From positions 37,406,723 to 37,470,722 of the forward strand of contig NC_079490.1 in the NCBI RefSeq assembly GCF_020520425.1: DNA of 64,000 bases, read 5' to 3'. Below, one piece after another: positions 1 through 12,090 of this stretch. The notes under the pieces are model-generated. The model saw only the letters and a list, made by a program, of their open reading frames with translations. It was not told the DNA's origin and did no database searches. Every line of letters begins with the position of its first letter. Within the stretch, counting starts at the first letter, position 1. Position numbers and translations under genes: made by a program. This stretch comes from Spinacia oleracea (taxonomy: Eukaryota; Streptophyta; Magnoliopsida; Caryophyllales; Amaranthaceae).

Positions 1-98
1 CGGCTCCTGGCTAACCGAGTAAATTAAAAGCTGTTAGCATAGAGCTTCACACCATTTTTGAGAAAGAATACGGATTATTGAATTCAGTTATTCCTCAC

Positions 99-1554
99 CA
101 TTTTTGAGAAATCGACCTAACTCCAGAGCTTTTAGACCAGGGGGAAACAAATAAACTTCCCTCGTCAACCTCCATAAGAGTATAAATGACATTAAGTACC
201 TATAACACCGAAACAATGTCTGAGACTAACAAAAAAAAGTTACAAGACTAAGTATGATAACCAATGCTTTCAATTGCAGCGCGCTTACTTTGAGAGCACA
301 TGAGCAATGGCTGCACGCCTGCACCACTCACACCCAAATGACATGCAAAGATAAGAACTGCATCCAGTACAATATTTGCACCATCTGCTGCAACTGTAAA
401 ACAAAACTCGGAATGGTAAATAGAAGAGAGCCAGAGTACTTATTCAAATCTACTTCATTAATTACATAATATTTCTACTGTCAAGAGTAGCAATTGATGT
501 TTATAACTATAAGACTTTTTACCTGTAGCGTAAAGGGGAGTTGTCGTATCTTTAAAACCTCGAAAAACACCTTGCATTGCTAAAGAAAGAAGCACAGCTG
601 GAGCACCTAAGGATCTTAGTGTTAAGTACTTAAGAGCTGGTTGTAGCATCGGGGAGTCCTGCAGAATAACCAAACACAGAAAGAACTCAGCAGAAAATCA
701 TAGTGATCAATGAGGGTTAATTAAGCAACTGTTTATACGTGGGTGAGAAAACATACTGAACAAGATGATGCTCAAAGAAACTTATTACATGTTTTATACC
801 CATGATTCCTAAAGGCATTTTAGCTCCAAAGAAAAGGAATATGGTTTGACACACACCAAGGAACAATCCAAGAACAAGTGCAGTAGAAGCTGACGGGATA
901 TGCCGCTTGTCTCCTCCTACTTTAACCTTCTCAGGACTACTGATTGAGACTTTATTTGTCTTTTGTTGACTTCCATGTAATCTGAAAAATGTCAGAATCA
1001 TGGAAAGATTATGTTAAAAAAAGTTTGTAGAAGATAAAATGTTAAATATCTGATGTAGCAAGGACCTTCTCTGAGAATAGAGTCATCTTTCTTAATATTT
1101 GTGATAGAACCCTCCTCTAGTTTCCCAAGTACATCATCTTGAGACATCATCTCTTTAGAGTTACCAGTTTCAGCAGATTCCTGCTGATGTTGATTTTCAG
1201 CATCTTTGACTTCTGCGTTCATTTTACTCACTGTCTCCTCCTCGGCAACAAAAGAAGTTGTAATGCTAACAAGTGGGTATATAGTAATTTTTGATGCTTG
1301 GTTGAATATAGATATGGAAACTCCAACTGCTGCAAGTTCCACCGCGCCTACACACACAATAAACGAGCCAAACATTTGTATGATTGATCGAAAGGTTTCC
1401 GTATAGTTTAAAGTATGATGCATTAGCAATTAATGTTGCAGTAAATAGTTAAAGAGAAAGAGAATACAAGGAAAAGAAAGGTGCGGCATACCAATGTGGC
1501 CAATAAAAACGGTGTCAATCAGAGAGGCAACAGGAGCAGCAGCTAAAGCCAAAG
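99..1554 (-). pseudogene. MATE citrate transporter relic (FRD3/DTX42-43 type), partial
   Basis: Exons of a multidrug-and-toxin-extrusion (MATE) membrane transporter; FRD3-type members export citrate for iron or aluminium handling. In transcript order I place exons at 1554-1492 (TM1 motif ending in IGHIG), 1347-1066 (VELAAVGVSISIFNQ, then FVAEEE and a hydrophilic loop), 981-789, 658-523 (LRSLGAPAVLLSLAMQGVFRG, the family signature), 393-289 and 199-99 (FPPGLKALELGRFLKN). Most borders have GT/AG sites. The gene runs off the left edge. The N-terminal coding part expected upstream of 1554 is not in the window. The 393-289 exon has an 8-bp tandem duplication (GTGCAGGC/GTGCAGCC) that shifts the frame just before the conserved AAIAHVLS segment. 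The 1066 to 981 junction also does not keep phase with the sites I chose. I read it as a pseudogene; an assembly error or an undetected splice variant is the alternative. Confidence 0.8.
289..393 (-). other. MATE exon with frame-breaking 8-bp duplication
   Basis: The exon begins in phase after an acceptor at 394-395 and reads VAADGANIVLDAVLIFACHLGVSGA, as expected for the family. Two copies of GTGCAGSC then follow head to tail (about 311-326 on the plus strand). Removing one copy would give a 97-nt exon that joins in phase to the next exon at 199. With both copies the exon is 105 nt and the following exon is read out of frame. Confidence 0.7.
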
Positions 1555-2748
1555 CTGCACGGAGTTGAAAGCAACAAAATGAATGGCTTTACAAGATAGT
1601 TTGCCAAGGATTGTATAATATGGCTTTACAACAATAAAATGACTGATATAATATTTTATGACTTTACAGCAATAAAATGACTTATACCACATGATATGGC
1701 TTTACAGCCCCAAATGAATTACATGTATATCTCAAGTCTCAAGTAGGGGAAACTACCATATTTGCTACCAAGTGTCGGTAATGAATTCATATCAAAATTT
1801 TAAAATGTTAAACATAGGCTACTACAAAGAGCCTAAACAAGAGGACATTAAAATTTCAACTTATACCACAACAAATATTCAAACTACGCTTTATCAGACA
1901 ACAACCAGTTGAAGAACATGAGTGAAGATTATGCAGATCAATGCTTCCAGATCAATGGCTATTACTTGAAAAATCCAGATCAAAACAAAATCCTATATTT
2001 CTAACTCACGAACTCACTAACTAACTAATAAAATAGGTAAATTTAAATAAAATCAGATACTAAATTTTTAAGTACAAAGCTCATCAATATATATCACTCA
2101 AGAATTGGACCTTGGCTATTTCCATAGTTTCTTTGTGACATGATGATAATTAATCAAGAAAAAACACTCCTTCCGTTGTAACAAATAAAAGAAAATATTG
2201 AGATATTAAATCAAAGATATGTTCCATATCTTACCTCTGTATCATCCATGTAAATCGCAGATGACGTGATTGAATTTGACATCTTTTTCTTCCCCCTATT
2301 ACAAGCCCAAAAGAATATATGTAAAACACCATCAAACAAGCTAATGAGTCAACACAAAACCAACCAATGGTGATACACACTGATACAACCAAGGTTGTAT
2401 AGAAGCATACCAGAATGTCAGAACCTGCAGAACATATTAACACCAACTGCAAAACAGAAACCTGCAGAACATCATAACAACAACTGCAAAACAGGAGCAC
2501 TACCACCAGACCAACTTCAACCTACAAAATGCAACAGAATAGCTGGACAGCAGCTCAAACAAAACAAACAAGGCTGCCTGCTTCTTCAACACGCAATTAA
2601 TAATTCAATAACTCAAAGTTTCTCAACATGTTCACAACTAAAAGTAACCATATCCAAAACATAAATAAATACCGCATAGGACGAAAACCAAAACATAGTT
2701 CCTAACACATGAAGGTGCTAAATATAGTCTATTCAGAAATGAAATAAT
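1555..2748. other. AT-rich stretch without a recognisable gene
   Basis: This lies between the last visible MATE exon and the 3' exon of the CACTA TNPA-like gene. It holds imperfect short direct repeats of a motif like TGGCTTTACAGCAATAAAATGACT at about 1590-1710, which may be transposon debris. The left terminus of the CACTA element should lie here or be deleted, but no convincing CACTACAAGAAA end is visible. The open frames here look like chance. Confidence 0.5.
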
Positions 2749-5700
2749 CTAAGCTTGAGATTGTGAAAATTCAGAGAATTTCTTTTGAAGCTCCAAGATC
2801 ATTTCCTTGTTCCTCTTCTCATCTTTTTCAAGCACTTCTATCTTGTTTAAAGCATCTGAGAGTTTTTGGTTTGTTTCAGTGAGCTCACTAGTTGTAGATT
2901 CAAGTTGACCTTTGAGTTGAGAGACAATGCTCGATGAAGGTGTTGATATATCATTGGTAATTGATTTTCCTGGCCTTGTGAAATAGTTTCCAGCACTATT
3001 TCCTAATCCAAAAAAGTTCCTTTCTTTGAATATCCACCAACCGCTTCATAAAATATTTCATCATCTCCCTTAGTCGAGCCACTTGCTTGTGCTGCAGCTT
3101 TCTTGGATTGAAAATTATTCTGCCACAAGAATGTTGTACAAGTGACATTATTAGAAGATAAGCCCAAGAGTTATACGTAAATTCATACATTTATATCATT
3201 CAAACAACGAAAACAAAATAAGAAATCCGCTAGAACTAAAGATGAAAAGTTCTTATAAGAAGTCTGCTAGTAACATTTAGCCACACAAGAGTACAGAAAC
3301 TTATTGTATACAAGTAATATATACGGAGTATTTTATTTTCACATCGACCAGGTGTACAGTGCTAAGTAAATGTATTTACCAGGTTATTAACGCTACAAGA
3401 GAATGGCTGGTTATACATTTTTGTAGAGTGTTCAAAAGAGGCATTGATCTTCATACTTGAACCAATACCAAACAACAAACTTTCAATACTATGAATTAAA
3501 AAAGTATGAAAGAAACACATACCCATATATTTTGTGCCGCCTCACTTGTCATAGTATTGTCCTTTTTTGTATGATTTTTCAAGTACAGATCAGGAGCAGA
3601 AAGGATCTTTCCATTCTTTTTCATCTATACATTATATTTACATGTGCATAAAATTTAATTAGACACTCGAAAATAAAATTAAAAAAATTTGGGAACTTAC
3701 AATAATGACATATATATTATATACCTCTCGTTTAGCTATCTCAGTTGCTGAGACTGATCCCTGACTATGTTTTATACCTTTCTTTTCTCCCTCCAACCTA
3801 TTTAGAATAGATTGTTGTGATTTCTTCTTAAAATCGTCTGATTCTCGAAGAATTTTAAGCTCACTCCTAACTTCTGCAGACAACCAAGGTATAATTGTGT
3901 TGTTTTTTGCCTTGCCGGCCCTAGAGGCCATGCCTTTAAGAGATATTGCAGCTTTCTTCCTAAAATTAACTTCAACTGATGATGCGTGTTTCTTATCCCA
4001 CGTGTAACTTTGCTGCAAATAAGATATATATTTATACAGATTTCAATGTACAGAAGTAGTTTAAGATATAATCCTGTAATTGCAAGAGAGATTATGAGTG
4101 AGTCTAGTAAAGAAGAAGAGTGCTAAAACACACGCAAATACACTAATGCTACATTATAGAGTAGAAGAGCTAAAGAACTTATCTAAACCATATAAATCTG
4201 AGCGAGACTCGTATCTTGTAGAGATTCCTGAACTGGACTTATTTGTTCAATTTTGCTACTCTGACATATGAATCTCATTCTCAACTGATTTACAACATGT
4301 CACAGTTCAAACAAGAAACTGAAAAAAGAAGCCAAGTTCATTTATCTTCCTGCCTACCCATGAGAATCCCTCAGAAAATCGATCACTAGCTCAGAATAAG
4401 AAATAATAAAATTGACTAAAGATTAATGCAGATGCTGATCTTGATCATTCAGAGTTGTCCTCACGTTAAGGATCTTGAAATTTCGGTGAGTATATCTGTC
4501 TATATATTGTTTCTTTCACAATTTACTTGTTCATATGCCTGCCAATATTATTTTCTAAACAGAACATTGTGTTTTTTTCCTTCTTTTTTTTGATAATTGA
4601 CACTAAGCATGTACTGATAATTAGCAGTGAACAACAATAATCATCTAGTATCCTTACGAACTAGAATGCTAGAAATTTTCTTAGCCTGGATGAAAGACTT
4701 CTATGATCTTTTATGACAGCAATATTAAGACAGCTCTGAATGCAGTATTATGACAGCTCTGAATGCAATATTATGACAGCATGAATGTCATCTTATTTTG
4801 TACGATTTTACCAATATCTACAACTACAATACACTCGTTACAGAGTCACGATTCAATAGTGTAGTGAACACATTCAAAACCTAAATTAAACACAACAGAA
4901 TTACAAGAGGGGGGATATGGAATATGGTACTTCTCAAATACTTCATTACTTTCCCTGAAACAAAACATGAAGGAAAATTTTCGAATCTGCTAGCTAAAAC
5001 AAGAGAATCATCTATAGCTAGTTGAGTAATCCCTCTACGTTGGACAGGTGTTTGGAGAGCAAGAACCTGGCCATCAGACCAATCACATAACAAGATAGCC
5101 AAAGAAAGCCCTTATTTGTTGAATTACTATAGTTTAGTGGAACTAAGAATGGCCTGCTATCACTATGATAGCAGGACTAGATTAAAGCTTAAGTTAGGAC
5201 TAATGAAGAATCTAAACTAGATGATGACTGATAAATAGACTAATGCAGATGCTGATAAATAGACTACATTAGTACATAAACTGATAAATAGACTAATGCA
5301 GATGATGACTGATGCTTGTTGTGCTGCCGATACAGACATGAAGGTGCTAACAGTGTTGCTGGTGTAGGAGGAGGGAAGGGGAAGGGAAGGGAGGGGAGGG
5401 GAGTACCTGAAATGAAAACCACCAGTAGTCTTTAGCATGTTTTTTTGCGTTGGTCCAGCATGTGTATGGTTCATCATAGAAGCTTTGTATGACTTTTGTG
5501 ATGGTACTTGAAACAGAGTAATGATCAAACCTATTTGCAAGTGATAATTATAAGTTAGAGAAATCATAAATTTAAAGAATTTTAGATAAATGGTAAAAGC
5601 AATGCAAGTTGATAAAACCATAATGCATCAGGATCGAGTGTAGGAAGAGTGTCATTTGGGATATCATGATTTTCTTGCTCTTCCATATGTAGCTCTGGAT

Positions 5701-5809
5701 TCTCGTCATTAGGCTCATCATTAGGCTCATCATTAGGCTCATCATTAGGCTCGTCGGCTCTCTGGCTAGATGTTCCTCTAAGCCTGAAACGACCTCTTCC
5801 TGCAGACAT
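2749..5809 (-). pseudogene. CACTA TNPA-like protein (Transposase_24 type), frame-damaged
   Basis: This is the second gene of an En/Spm (CACTA) element. The family protein binds subterminal repeats to assist transposition. Predicted exons: 5809-5619 (start near MSAGRGRFRLRG, then four DEPN repeats), 5530-5407 (WTNAKKHAKDYWW), 4012-3725 (SYTWDKKHASSVEVNFRKKA, a typical Transposase_24 block, ending IAKRE), 3624-3523 (NHTKKDNTMTSEAAQNIW, matching the HTKKDG block) and 3119-2749. The last exon ends in a coiled coil of about 70 residues and a TAG stop at 2749. Two defects are visible. The 3725 to 3624 junction does not keep phase. A run of six T in the last exon (about 3010-3015) is one short of what the conserved FGLG motif needs, so the frame stops at once. 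It lies directly downstream of the transposase in the same orientation. A non-functional copy is most likely; a translation start at 5824 is also possible. Confidence 0.75.
4013..5406 (-). other. Large intron of the TNPA-like gene
   Basis: This is about 1.4 kb between the WWF exon and the SYTWD exon. Both borders fit GT/AG (donor at 5406, acceptor at 4013-4014) and the two exons join in phase 0. It holds a short direct repeat around 4720-4790 (TATGACAGCTCTGAATGCA) and a G-rich stretch near 5370-5400. No coding domain was recognised. Confidence 0.5.
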
Positions 5810-6041
5810 ATCTACTAAAACCAAAGATGACTAAATACATATTGATATAATTATTATAATTAGTGGCATCTAACTAACTACTTAAAAAAACTTTCAAAAA
5901 TATATAGCTAAAGGACATAACAAATAAATAAGATTCAATTATCGAAACTACAAAAGTAAATGAAATAGATTATAATTAGCCAAGCTTCACATTATCCAAA
6001 AACTCATATAAGCAATCACGTTTTAATCAAATCAACTATCA

Positions 6042-6260
6042 CTATGAATCCACATCACCACTTGTAGTGCTTAAATCACTTTCATATCCATCTTCTTCAT
6101 CATCTATGGACATTTCGGAACTGAACTCCTCTTCCTCTTCAATATTATCATTCAAGTCTTCATCCTCTTCCTCTTCAATATTATCATCCAAGTCTTCATC
6201 CTCTTCAGTCACACCTTCCATTTCATCTTCATTCGTGTGAGCATGGACAAAATCATCCTC
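6042..6260 (-). repeat. Acidic duplicated C-terminal tail of the transposase
   Basis: The C-terminal segment is almost all Asp and Glu, with a unit of about 14 residues (EDEDLDDNIEEEE / DEDLNDNIEEEE) present twice in tandem. This shows as CT-rich direct repeats at about 6130-6200 on the plus strand. Acidic tails are common in TNP2 proteins. The duplication itself may vary between copies. Confidence 0.6.
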
Positions 6261-9200
6261 ATTTAGCTCAGATAATTGTGGTGGGTTCTCATTTCGCTCC
6301 TCCTGAAATGCTAATGGGTCCAAAGGAGCATCAACTACTGATCTAGCCTTCATTTGAAACACGGCCCACCATTGATCTCGATCCCTTTTTAAGCTCGGGT
6401 ATGGTGCAAAATATACTTGTTCTGCTTGATAGGCTAACACAAAAGGGTCATATCTAGGATACTTCTTTGTATGGTTAACCTCGACAAGCTTATATTGCGG
6501 ATGCACATTTGTACCATTTCCCGAGTCAAACCAGGAACACTTAAACAACATGGCTTTATAACATTGTGTTGGCCCCACATACATCAACTCAATCACCTCC
6601 TCAAGTATTCCATAATAGCTCACCTCCTCCAAACTCTTCACACAAACTCCATAATTCATAGTAGACTTATCCTTCCCATATTCATAAGTATGAAAATTAT
6701 AGCCGTTGACATAATAATGCTTATATTTCTGAACAGCTCTTGATGGACCAATAGCAAGAGTCCTAATTATTCCTTTCTCATTATCGGAACTCAAAACCTA
6801 CCAAAATATTAAGTACGTTTCAATTTGTGGAGTTAACTAAAAATTAAAAAAAAATTAAAAAATACCATGATTTATAAGATTCTGCTTACATATTGCTTGA
6901 ACCATTCTTGGAATTTATGCTCAAACTTCCTCCACACATCATTAACACTAACACGTGGATTTTGTTTAACCATTTCCTCTTCAAACAACCTGCTTGAAAG
7001 AATAATTACTTTAACTTTTAAGGTATTAAGAAGGAATTTCTCTTTCAAGTGAGTTCTTAAGTGAGTTATAATGGTGGTTACCTTTCATAATCTTGTAATA
7101 GCTCACAATTTGAAAGGATGTAGCCATGGGCCGCACGATAGTCAACATCAACCAAAAAGCTTTTAGTTCCCTTTTTAGAGGTGTGTCCTGTATTGCAAGA
7201 GAACAACTCAGGAACATTTACATCCACTTGCCCTTCATCACCTTCATATACATTTCGACACATGTCGTTAGCCTTTGTGTCAATGTTTGGCTCAAAATAA
7301 TGGGTGCAAAAGTTAGATATCTCCTCCGTAAGATATGCATTGCAAATAGAACCTTCCACTCGAGCTTTGTTACCAATTTTTCTTTTTAAATGATGGAGGA
7401 ACCTGTAGTAATTGTAAACCGAAAACGTATGATTAATAATTTGAAAATTATAATTATAGAGTTTTTTAGAATAGGTGATCGAGAAAGTTATAATTTACCT
7501 TTCAAATGGATACATCCACCTATACTGGACGGGTCCTCCGACTTTTGTCTCATACGGCAAGTGAACAGGCAAATGTTCCATAACATTGAAGAACGAGGGT
7601 GGGAAAATTCTCTCTAGTTTGCAAATGATCTCTGGAATATTTTTCTCCAACATATCCACATCCTCCACTTTCAACAGTGATGAGCTTATATCCCTAAAGA
7701 ACTGGCTTATTTCAGTAATTGTCTTCCACACAATGACGGGAAGCAATTCTTTCAATGCAACTGGAAGCAACCTCTCCATGAACACGTGGCAATCATGGCT
7801 TTTCATGCCAAATAATTTTCCCTCATTTAAATCTACACATCTGCTTAGGTTGGATGCATATCCATCAGGGAATTTCAATTTCTTGATCCACTCACATAAA
7901 GCTTTCCTTTTCTCCTTGCTAAGTGTGAAAGAAGCATCAGGCATCTTATCTCCCGTTTTACTACTACTAGCACCACTATCATCGTGCAGATGTAGTCGTC
8001 GTCGTTTGCAATGTAGAGCCAAATCTTTCCTAGCTTCTTTATTATCCTTAGTTTTCCCCTTAACATTCATAACTGTATGGATTAATTGATCAAAAAAGTT
8101 TTTCTCGACATGCATCACATCTAAGTTATGCCGAACCAAAAGCTTTCGCCAATAAGGAAGTTCCCAAAAAATGCTTTGCTTCATCCAATTATGTGTTTTA
8201 TCTCGAGCTAACTCACAATGATCAATTGTTTTTGGCAAGTGTGACACACGCTCCCACAGTTCATCACCACTCAACCTTGGTGGGGGTGGGGAGTATTCTG
8301 CCTTATTTTTGGTGAAACCACTTTTGTTCTTTCGAAAAACATGATCTTCAGGTAGAAATTGACGATGGCAATCAAACCATGTTTGCTTATGACCATGTTT
8401 CAAAGTGAAAGACTTTGTATTCTCCATGCAATAAGGACATGCCAACCTCCCAGCAGTACTCCACCCGGATAGCATACCGTAAGCTGGAAAGTCACTCACA
8501 GTCCACAATAGAGCTGCCTTCATGTTAAAATTTTGCTTCTTTGACACGTCATAAGTCATAGCTCCAACATTCCACAACTGTTTCAACTCCTCCACTAGAG
8601 GTTGTAAGTATACGTCAAGCTTTCCTTTAGGACTCTTTGGGCCTGGGATAATCAAGCTCAAGAATAGAAAAGGTCTTTTCATACACAAACCCGGTGGCAA
8701 GTTATAAGGTGTAAGAATAACAGGCCAACATGAGTAACTTTTCCCTGAATTGCCAAACGGGGAAAAACCATCCGTACACAACCCAAGACGAACATTGCGA
8801 GGTTCGGCGGCGAACTCTTTATAGGTGTTATCGAAATGCTTCCATGCTTCTCCATCACAAGGGTGAGCCATAATACCCTCTTCTCGTGGATTCTCTACAT
8901 GCCATCTCATTTCTGTGGCGGTGGCCTTAACAGCATACAACCTTTGTAACCTTGGTGTGACAGGGAAGTATATCAGTTGCTTCTTTGCGACACGCTTCCC
9001 TTTAGCTATTTTCTTGTATCGATCTTCGTTGCATACAGGACACTTTTGAAGATGTGATTGGTCCTTCCAGAACAAAAAACACCCATTAGGGCATACGTCA
9101 ATCTTTTGATGCGGAAGTTCAAGACCCTTGAGCAATTTTTTTGTGGCACGAAAAGTGTCTGTCATATTACTTTTGTCGGGACATATGTCTCTCATTAATG

Positions 9201-9753
9201 ATGTGAAACCATCCACGGCTCGATGAGGAATGTTATACTCGCACTTCAAATTTGTAACCCTCGATGCTACCGACAATAAAGATTCTTTGCACCCATCATA
9301 GAGAGGCTTCTGAGCATTTAGTAGCATATCAAAAAACATTTTTGCTTCTGGATGTGGCTCTTCTTCTAAATTCTGGAAGCTCTCTTCATTTAAACCTTCA
9401 AATTGAGGGCCAAATGCATCCATTATCATGTCCGTATAAGGATTCGAATCCAATCCACTAGAGCTTGACTCAACACCTTCTCTCGTGCCCTCAGAGTATT
9501 CTTCTCCATGACAACTCCAACAATAATAATTCGGACGAAATCCATGCATGTACAAATGAATCCTAACAGTATCGACATCCTTATATGGCACTAACTTGCA
9601 TTTGATGCATGGACATTTCATTAGTTTAGATTGTTTGTAATATTCTTGCTCACAAGCATACATTATAAACTCTTTAACCCCTTCAACAAACGTTTCCCTA
9701 AGATAATTATCACTATCAAGTCTCTTGTACATCCAATCACGATCGAGATTCAT
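6042..9753 (-). CDS. CACTA (En/Spm, TNP2-like) transposase
   Basis: This is the transposase of a CACTA class II DNA transposon, acting in the nucleus on the element ends. Four exons join cleanly: 9753-7499, 7402-7082, 6989-6890 and 6797-6042. All borders are GT/AG, phases agree, and the total is 3432 nt, predicting 1143 residues. Domains in order: Transpos_assoc (starts DRDWMYKRL; CPCIKCK and CWSCHGE zinc-type cysteines, about residues 3-85), a CPNGC...CPVC cluster near 235-260, the Transposase_21 core (RLGLCTDGFSPFG to about residue 500), a DUF4218 block (about 680-790, FFRDISSSLL) and a DUF4216 block (CSWFDSGNGT, YFAPYPSL). The tail is a very acidic, partly repeated run. I chose the start at 9753 because it precedes the conserved DRDWMYKRL. 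An in-frame ATG at 9801 would add 16 residues. No stop or frameshift is visible, in contrast to its TNPA-like neighbour. Confidence 0.9.
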
Positions 9754-9801
9754 CTCTAGGTCTACACATAAGTACATAACCATTATATCGTTTAGGTCCA
9801 C

Positions 9802-11700
9802 ACATAAACAAACAAATATTTGGGATCATAATAAATAATAATGAAAAAAAAGATTCAGGGAAATTAGGGTTTTTAGTCACAAACTTTATTGACATATCCT
9901 ATCCTATATAATAATAAGAATGTCATTTTTCACCACAATGCTCCAAATCAACCAAGCTTTCTCATTCCATAAAATTGATAAATTAACCTCCACCACCATA
10001 CCCCTAATCCTACGGGATCCTAAAAACCACCCCATCAAGAGGAAAAAAAAAAACCTTAATCCACTACATTTTCAGATTTTTTGCATCTATCATCTATTAA
10101 GTACGTCATTTTTGCAATTTGTTCTAATCTTCTATGCTTTATATTGATATCTTGCTCAATCAAAATTTCTAATGAAATAAATCTAACTTAAATTATCCAT
10201 TGTATGCTGTTATTTTCATTCGAGGCAAAAATGACGATCGCCAACCAACAATGAAGCCCAACGCCAACATCATCATCCTTTAATCACCATCAATGTTATA
10301 GTCTTCCGCTTGAGCATCATGTTACAAGTAGTTTAGTTCCTCTGTATGTTTGAAAAAGGAAACTCATCAAACTCCCTCCTATAATTTATTTCCTTCTTTT
10401 AAAACTTTTGTATAATGTATTAGTTCATTATGCTAACACTATCTTCGTTAAATCAGATTTCTTGATCTTACAAGAGAAGGGATTTTGCTGGAGAATGGAG
10501 ATGCATTTTGACCTAAACAATCAGATTTATTGCCTATCATCCACCATGGCATCGTATATTCCTATGTTGCTCATTTTTTGTTGTTGAACATACTCCACTA
10601 ATCATCCTTCTACTACCCTAATTAATTTCTATATCATCCTCATTCTATATCTTTGTAAAAAAAAATTATATTCTATATCATCTTAGTATCTTACATGATT
10701 TCATATTTATTCTGATAGTTAGAATAAGATAGGTTGTTTTTAGTTGTTGAAGATATTTGCCTATTGGTGTTTATTTCACATCAATGAAATGCAATAGTGG
10801 TTTGCTCACCATAATGGGTGTCCAATGGTTATTTCTATCCCTGATAATTAATTAAATTACACTAATAAATCTTATGACGTACTTTGTATTAGTATTCTGC
10901 CTCAAGTAAATGAATTTTATCGTTAAACTGATCAAATATTCCATTATTATTTAACAATGAGACTCCAGTTCAGATTGCACGCGCTTGATTGCTAAAATTT
11001 CTAGGCCTATTTCCAGAGTTTTTTTTGTTTCTTTTGAGGGGGTTATTTCCTAATTTAGTAGTGATATAACAATTTAAAAAGTTGATCATAACCACACAGG
11101 GACAACATTAATCTCATGGCAAACCTTCGTTTAATCTCTTAACAGAGTAATTCTTGCATAAAACTTTTTTTTTAATGGTATAACAATAGTGTTTGAAATT
11201 TCTTTACAGCCCACCCTCAGTTAATAACATACCATCGTCACCGATCACAATCTGCCTTTTCCATCCCACCCATAGCTAACCAAACACCCCCTAAGTCACC
11301 TAATCCACGGCATACAACAAAACAGAGCAAAAGAAAAAAGAAAAGCATCAAAACCAACTAAGCCAAGGCATAACTATATGTTCAGTTTGTCTGGTTAAAG
11401 GAACTTAGACTCTCATATTTGGGTCTGATTGCTACTGAAAACAAAACTAGTTGAAAATCCTATATTCCTATTCTATACGATTTTCAATTTTAATTATACA
11501 GCCAGAAAATCAAAGAATCTTGAATGCCGATTATGCAGCCTTATACTCCCGAATTATCAATGCCTCTTGAATGTCGATTTTCAATTTTAATTATGCATCC
11601 TTATACTCCCAAAATTTTGTTTAATTCTCCCAATTGAATAAACCCAAAAAATCAATGAATATCCTTACCAGATTAAGTAAGTGCGAATAACAACCAACAG
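9802..11700. other. AT-rich stretch upstream of the transposase, no gene seen
   Basis: This region holds the likely promoter and 5' leader of the CACTA transposase but shows no second gene. A segment near 11270-11300 (AACCAAACACCCCCTAAG) resembles the end of a MITE of the GGTGTTTGGTT type found elsewhere in this window. I could not pair it with a second end. Single short open frames here look like chance. Confidence 0.4.
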
Positions 11701-11810
11701 TAACAACAAGAACATGGTCAAAATCAGAGAGAAATTAATCCTAACATCCAATTAATCAGTTTACAAATAAATACAGCAAAATGATAAGAAAGATTATAGT
11801 ACCTGAATTT

Positions 11811-12090
11811 CAATGCGTGAGTTGATCTACGTATCGGCGCCCCTGCTCGGAGTGATTTTTCGTGCTTTCTTTGAATGATTTTGGGAATAGATGTGTAGAA
11901 GGAGAGAGACAGACTAATTGAGGGAAAATAAAAAAACCTAATTGCAGTTTCCATAACCTAAATATTGCGGGAGTTTTTAGAGGGAAAAAATTGGTGATTT
12001 CCCTCTCAGAATCGTGGAGAAGATTGTGGGTGAAGTCCAACTGAACGTGGAGAAGATTGTGGGAGATGAGCTGCTTGAGCAGGAGTTCCA
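11811..12090 (-). other. Possible 5' leader exon of an unidentified minus-strand gene
   Basis: Read on the minus strand, this stretch is CT-rich and ends at a good donor (ATTCAG|GTACTATAA at about 11811), which looks like a 5' untranslated exon followed by an intron. Overlapping short open frames exist but none matches a family I know. It could be the leader of the interrupted MATE gene, the leader of the CACTA transposase, or chance. Confidence 0.25.

Noticed and set aside
4881..5102. 73-residue minus-strand frame within the TNPA-like intron.
   Set aside because: No splice context linking it to neighbouring exons and no family resemblance.
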